Shown here: in pieces, positions 62,079-64,000 of the stretch
Layout of the letters: each line of letters begins with the position of its first letter
How positions within the stretch are numbered: position 1 is the first letter of the stretch
DNA from: CAVQND01 sp049518415
GTDB lineage: Bacteria > Verrucomicrobiota > Verrucomicrobiia > Limisphaerales > UBA8199
NCBI GenBank assembly: GCA_049518415.1
Contig: JBEKRX010000021.1
Span: 62,001 to 126,000 of the forward strand
Length of the DNA: 64,000 bases
Direction: 5' to 3'
Made by a program: the position numbers and the translations under genes
The notes under the pieces: generated by a model
The model's input: the letters and a program-made list of their open reading frames with translations, nothing else
What the model was told of the DNA's origin: nothing
The model's database searches: none

Positions 62079-62149
62079 TGGGGTTAACTGGAGCGTTGAT
62101 CTATTGGCGTTTCTGCCTGGCAGGCCAAAATTCTTGCAGGTACGCCGGC

Positions 62150-62315
62150 TCAGGAACAAGACTTGAGTTTGAGGACCACGATGCTGTTCGGCGGAAGAGC
62201 GTAGCTGAACACGCGCTGGAGGCGCACGAGAGTCGTTGTCGTCGGAACCACGTCTCGCGGATGCTCGATCGAGTTTGTCTTTGGATTACGTGTTTTCTTC
62301 TGTGCATGAACGTGG
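62150..62315 (-). pseudogene. C-terminal remnant of an alpha-L-arabinofuranosidase-type glycosidase
   Basis: Short in-frame stretch with no start codon: TNSIEHPRDVVPTTTTLV, then RLQRVFSYALPPNSIVVLKL and a TGA at 62150. This is like the C-terminal beta-sandwich end of GH51-type arabinofuranosidases (NSLxHPxxVVP ... LPPxSxxVLxL). The upstream part has no family similarity and the frame ends by 62315, so only the last 50 residues remain. It lies between GH43 and the esterase gene in the xylan locus. Confidence 0.5.
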
Positions 62316-62335
62316 TGACTATTTCTGGGCCCGCC

Positions 62336-63928
62336 CTAGTTCGCGCCGGTGATCTTGCCGCTCACGCGGAAGTAGTCAAAATCCACGGAGCCGCCCGCGA
62401 TCTTGGTCGCGTAGTTGAACAACGCGAAGCGGTAGCCCATGAAATGGGGGAGGGTATAAGTCATTTGCAAGGGCTTTCCGATGGCGGTCCACTTGTTGCC
62501 GTCAAGGCTATAGAAGAAGTACGCTTTGTCCGTCCGGTTCTTGAAGTCGCAGTCCAGCTTCAGGAAGGCAGTGTTCCCGGCCAGCGGGACGCTTTCCACC
62601 TCGACCGGAGAGTTGGACTCGGCGCTGACCATGGCGATCGACTTTGCCTCGCCGGCCATTTTCACCCCCACGAAGCCGTACTTCTTCTGCAACGCAGCGA
62701 GCCCGGCGAAATCCCCGTCTTTCATGTGGCTCACCTCGACGGCGATCGCCCCGGAGCACTCCGGGCCGAAGGTGCGCTGGGTGAGAGAGTTTCGGGCGTG
62801 GACGAGATCGGCGTCCACTCTGCCGGTGATCAGGCGCAGAAAGCCGGGACGCTGGCTGAGGGACCAATACTTGTTGTCCGGGTTATGGTTCCATTGCCAC
62901 GCCGGCGGAAGCGCGGGTTGACCGGGGCTTCGGTCGAAATCATCGGAAGCCACGATGTTGCCGAGCCCGCCCGGCCCCGCGGGAATCTTCAAAGTCGTCG
63001 GCACCTTGGCGTCAACGCCCATGACCGGCCAGCCGTCCTCCCATTTGACGGGAACCAGGAAGGGAGTGCGGCCGACCGCTCCGTGGTCTTGAAACAGCAG
63101 TGCGTGCCAATCCCCTTGGGGTGTGTCGATCAAACCTCCCTGCGCCACTCCCGCATCGCGCAAGGCGACTCGGCCTTCATAGGGACCGGTCAATTTGTCG
63201 GACCGGTGTACGAGTTGCGTGCGCATCTCTGCCCTGGGCCAGGTGATGTTGCACAGGTAATACTGGCCGTTGATCTTGCGCATGTGGGATCCTTCTGCGG
63301 GCAGACCGACGTTGGATCCCGCCACCCGGCTGGCGTTGGTGATGATCACCTGGTCCACGCCGCCCGGCTTGATCCCCGAAACGTCCGCGTTCAACTCCGT
63401 CAGCCGGATGTTGCCGGCGCCGTGGATCATATACACGCGCCCGTCGTCGTCGAAGAACAGGGAGTGATCGTGCAGCGCAGGCCGAAAGGCCGTTTCCGTC
63501 CACGGGCCCTTCTCGATGTCCTTCGTCGTGTACACGTGCGTTTTTCCCGTGGTGCTGGAGAACGTTGAAACGTAGAAAGTGCCGCTGTGGAATCGCAGGC
63601 TGCTGGCCCAGGAACCCGCGCCATACGCGCTCTTCCCGTTCTGGAGCGTCAGCGCGTCATTGTCTCCGAGTGTATCGTAGGCGTAGCCGATGAGCTGCCA
63701 GTTCACCAGATCCTTGGATTTCATGATCGGGAGTCCCGGGCTCAGGTGCATCGTGGTGCTGCTCATGTAGTAGCTGTCTCCCACGCGAATGACCGCCACG
63801 TCCGGAACATCCGCCCAGATAATGGGGTTCCGGGCTAGCTCGCCGGCCGGTTGCTCCTGCGCGGAGAGCGGGGTAAAAAACGCCGAGGCTAACGCGAACG
63901 CGGCAAAACGACGGGTCACTTGGTTCAT
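62336..63928 (-). CDS. GH43 glycosidase, secreted
   Basis: 530-residue secreted GH43 enzyme. The signal peptide is MNQVTRRFAAFALASAFFTP. The five-bladed propeller holds the three acids of the family: Asp in IIWADVPDVAVIRVGDSYYM (base), Asp in ALHDHSLFFDDDGRVYM (pKa modulator) and Glu in GLPAEGSHMRKINGQYYLCN (acid). From about residue 320 a C-terminal beta-sandwich (DUF1349/GH43_C2-like) follows, with PPAWQWNHNPDNKYWSLSQR and DCDFKNRTDKAYFFYSLDG. It likely acts as exo-beta-xylosidase or arabinofuranosidase on xylan fragments. The ATG at 63928 starts the leader. It is the first visible gene of the xylan locus; the locus may extend beyond the window. Confidence 0.93.
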   Translation of the reverse strand: MNQVTRRFAAFALASAFFTPLSAQEQPAGELARNPIIWADVPDVAVIRVGDSYYMSSTTMHLSPGLPIMKSKDLVNWQLIGYAYDTLGDNDALTLQNGKSAYGAGSWASSLRFHSGTFYVSTFSSTTGKTHVYTTKDIEKGPWTETAFRPALHDHSLFFDDDGRVYMIHGAGNIRLTELNADVSGIKPGGVDQVIITNASRVAGSNVGLPAEGSHMRKINGQYYLCNITWPRAEMRTQLVHRSDKLTGPYEGRVALRDAGVAQGGLIDTPQGDWHALLFQDHGAVGRTPFLVPVKWEDGWPVMGVDAKVPTTLKIPAGPGGLGNIVASDDFDRSPGQPALPPAWQWNHNPDNKYWSLSQRPGFLRLITGRVDADLVHARNSLTQRTFGPECSGAIAVEVSHMKDGDFAGLAALQKKYGFVGVKMAGEAKSIAMVSAESNSPVEVESVPLAGNTAFLKLDCDFKNRTDKAYFFYSLDGNKWTAIGKPLQMTYTLPHFMGYRFALFNYATKIAGGSVDFDYFRVSGKITGAN

Positions 63929-64000
63929 ATATTTTGCGGAGGTCTTACGGAGATTTTGGCGCGCGTCCAAGTTCGGAGTTCAGTCGAACTGCCTCGCCGG

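Overview
The window is a 64 kb GC-rich chromosomal stretch. I infer a free-living heterotroph of the Verrucomicrobiota (Pedosphaera/Limisphaera-like side). The basis is the mix of futalosine-pathway menaquinone synthesis, sigma-factor/anti-sigma and sigma-factor/Ser-Thr-kinase pairs, secreted TIGR03803-repeat and beta-helix proteins, an SRP RNA-dnaX-ybaB-recR cluster and a xylan-utilisation locus. No rRNA or tRNA genes were seen, so the assignment is an inference.

Layout. 0-9.5 kb: the end of a type II topoisomerase A subunit, a Nudix hydrolase, a phospholipase-D-type protein, a small four-helix-bundle gene bracketed by inverted 7-bp repeat arrays, then the leftward core cluster rpmH-rnpA-yidD-yidC-jag and mqnC. 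9.6-23.4 kb: mostly rightward genes (secreted phosphodiesterase, DEDD exonuclease, beta-helix protein, TIM-barrel protein, SRP RNA, dnaX, ybaB, recR), a leftward FHA/membrane protein, and a secreted protein with an ECF sigma/anti-sigma pair. 23.5-42.8 kb: a leftward block of phage-type structural genes (Mu-like DUF935 portal, a protease-scaffold-capsid open frame, gp36-like protein, tail proteins, a fibre with an SGNH esterase domain, Cys-rich proteins). It has no recognisable terminase, tape measure, lysis, integrase or transposase gene. 43-51 kb: GDP-mannose 3,5-epimerase-like protein, OPT transporter, YncE-like beta-propeller, a MITE-like element, two REP-type hairpins, a TIGR03803 protein and remnants of a REP-associated transposase. 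51-54 kb: sigma factor plus Ser/Thr kinase. 54.5-64 kb: leftward glucuronoxylan locus (GH43, esterase, GH3, GPH symporter, GH67) with a remnant of an arabinofuranosidase.

The most striking feature is not a single gene. At least 18 places carry short degenerate tandem arrays of 6-10 bp units kept in strict register, mostly just upstream of start codons. They fill nearly every gap of the phage block, also occur in housekeeping gaps (yidC-jag, SRP RNA-dnaX, dnaX-ybaB), and some lie inside coding sequence. Four arrays form inverted pairs around a core; in one case the core is the four-helix-bundle gene (4370-4837), which looks like a candidate autonomous unit, while the other three pairs enclose only 30-60 bp. 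This is the best candidate in the window for an undescribed system. A separate 19-bp palindrome (TCCCGATTCSGAATCGGGA) is scattered through the window, with nine copies in and beside one phage-block gene.
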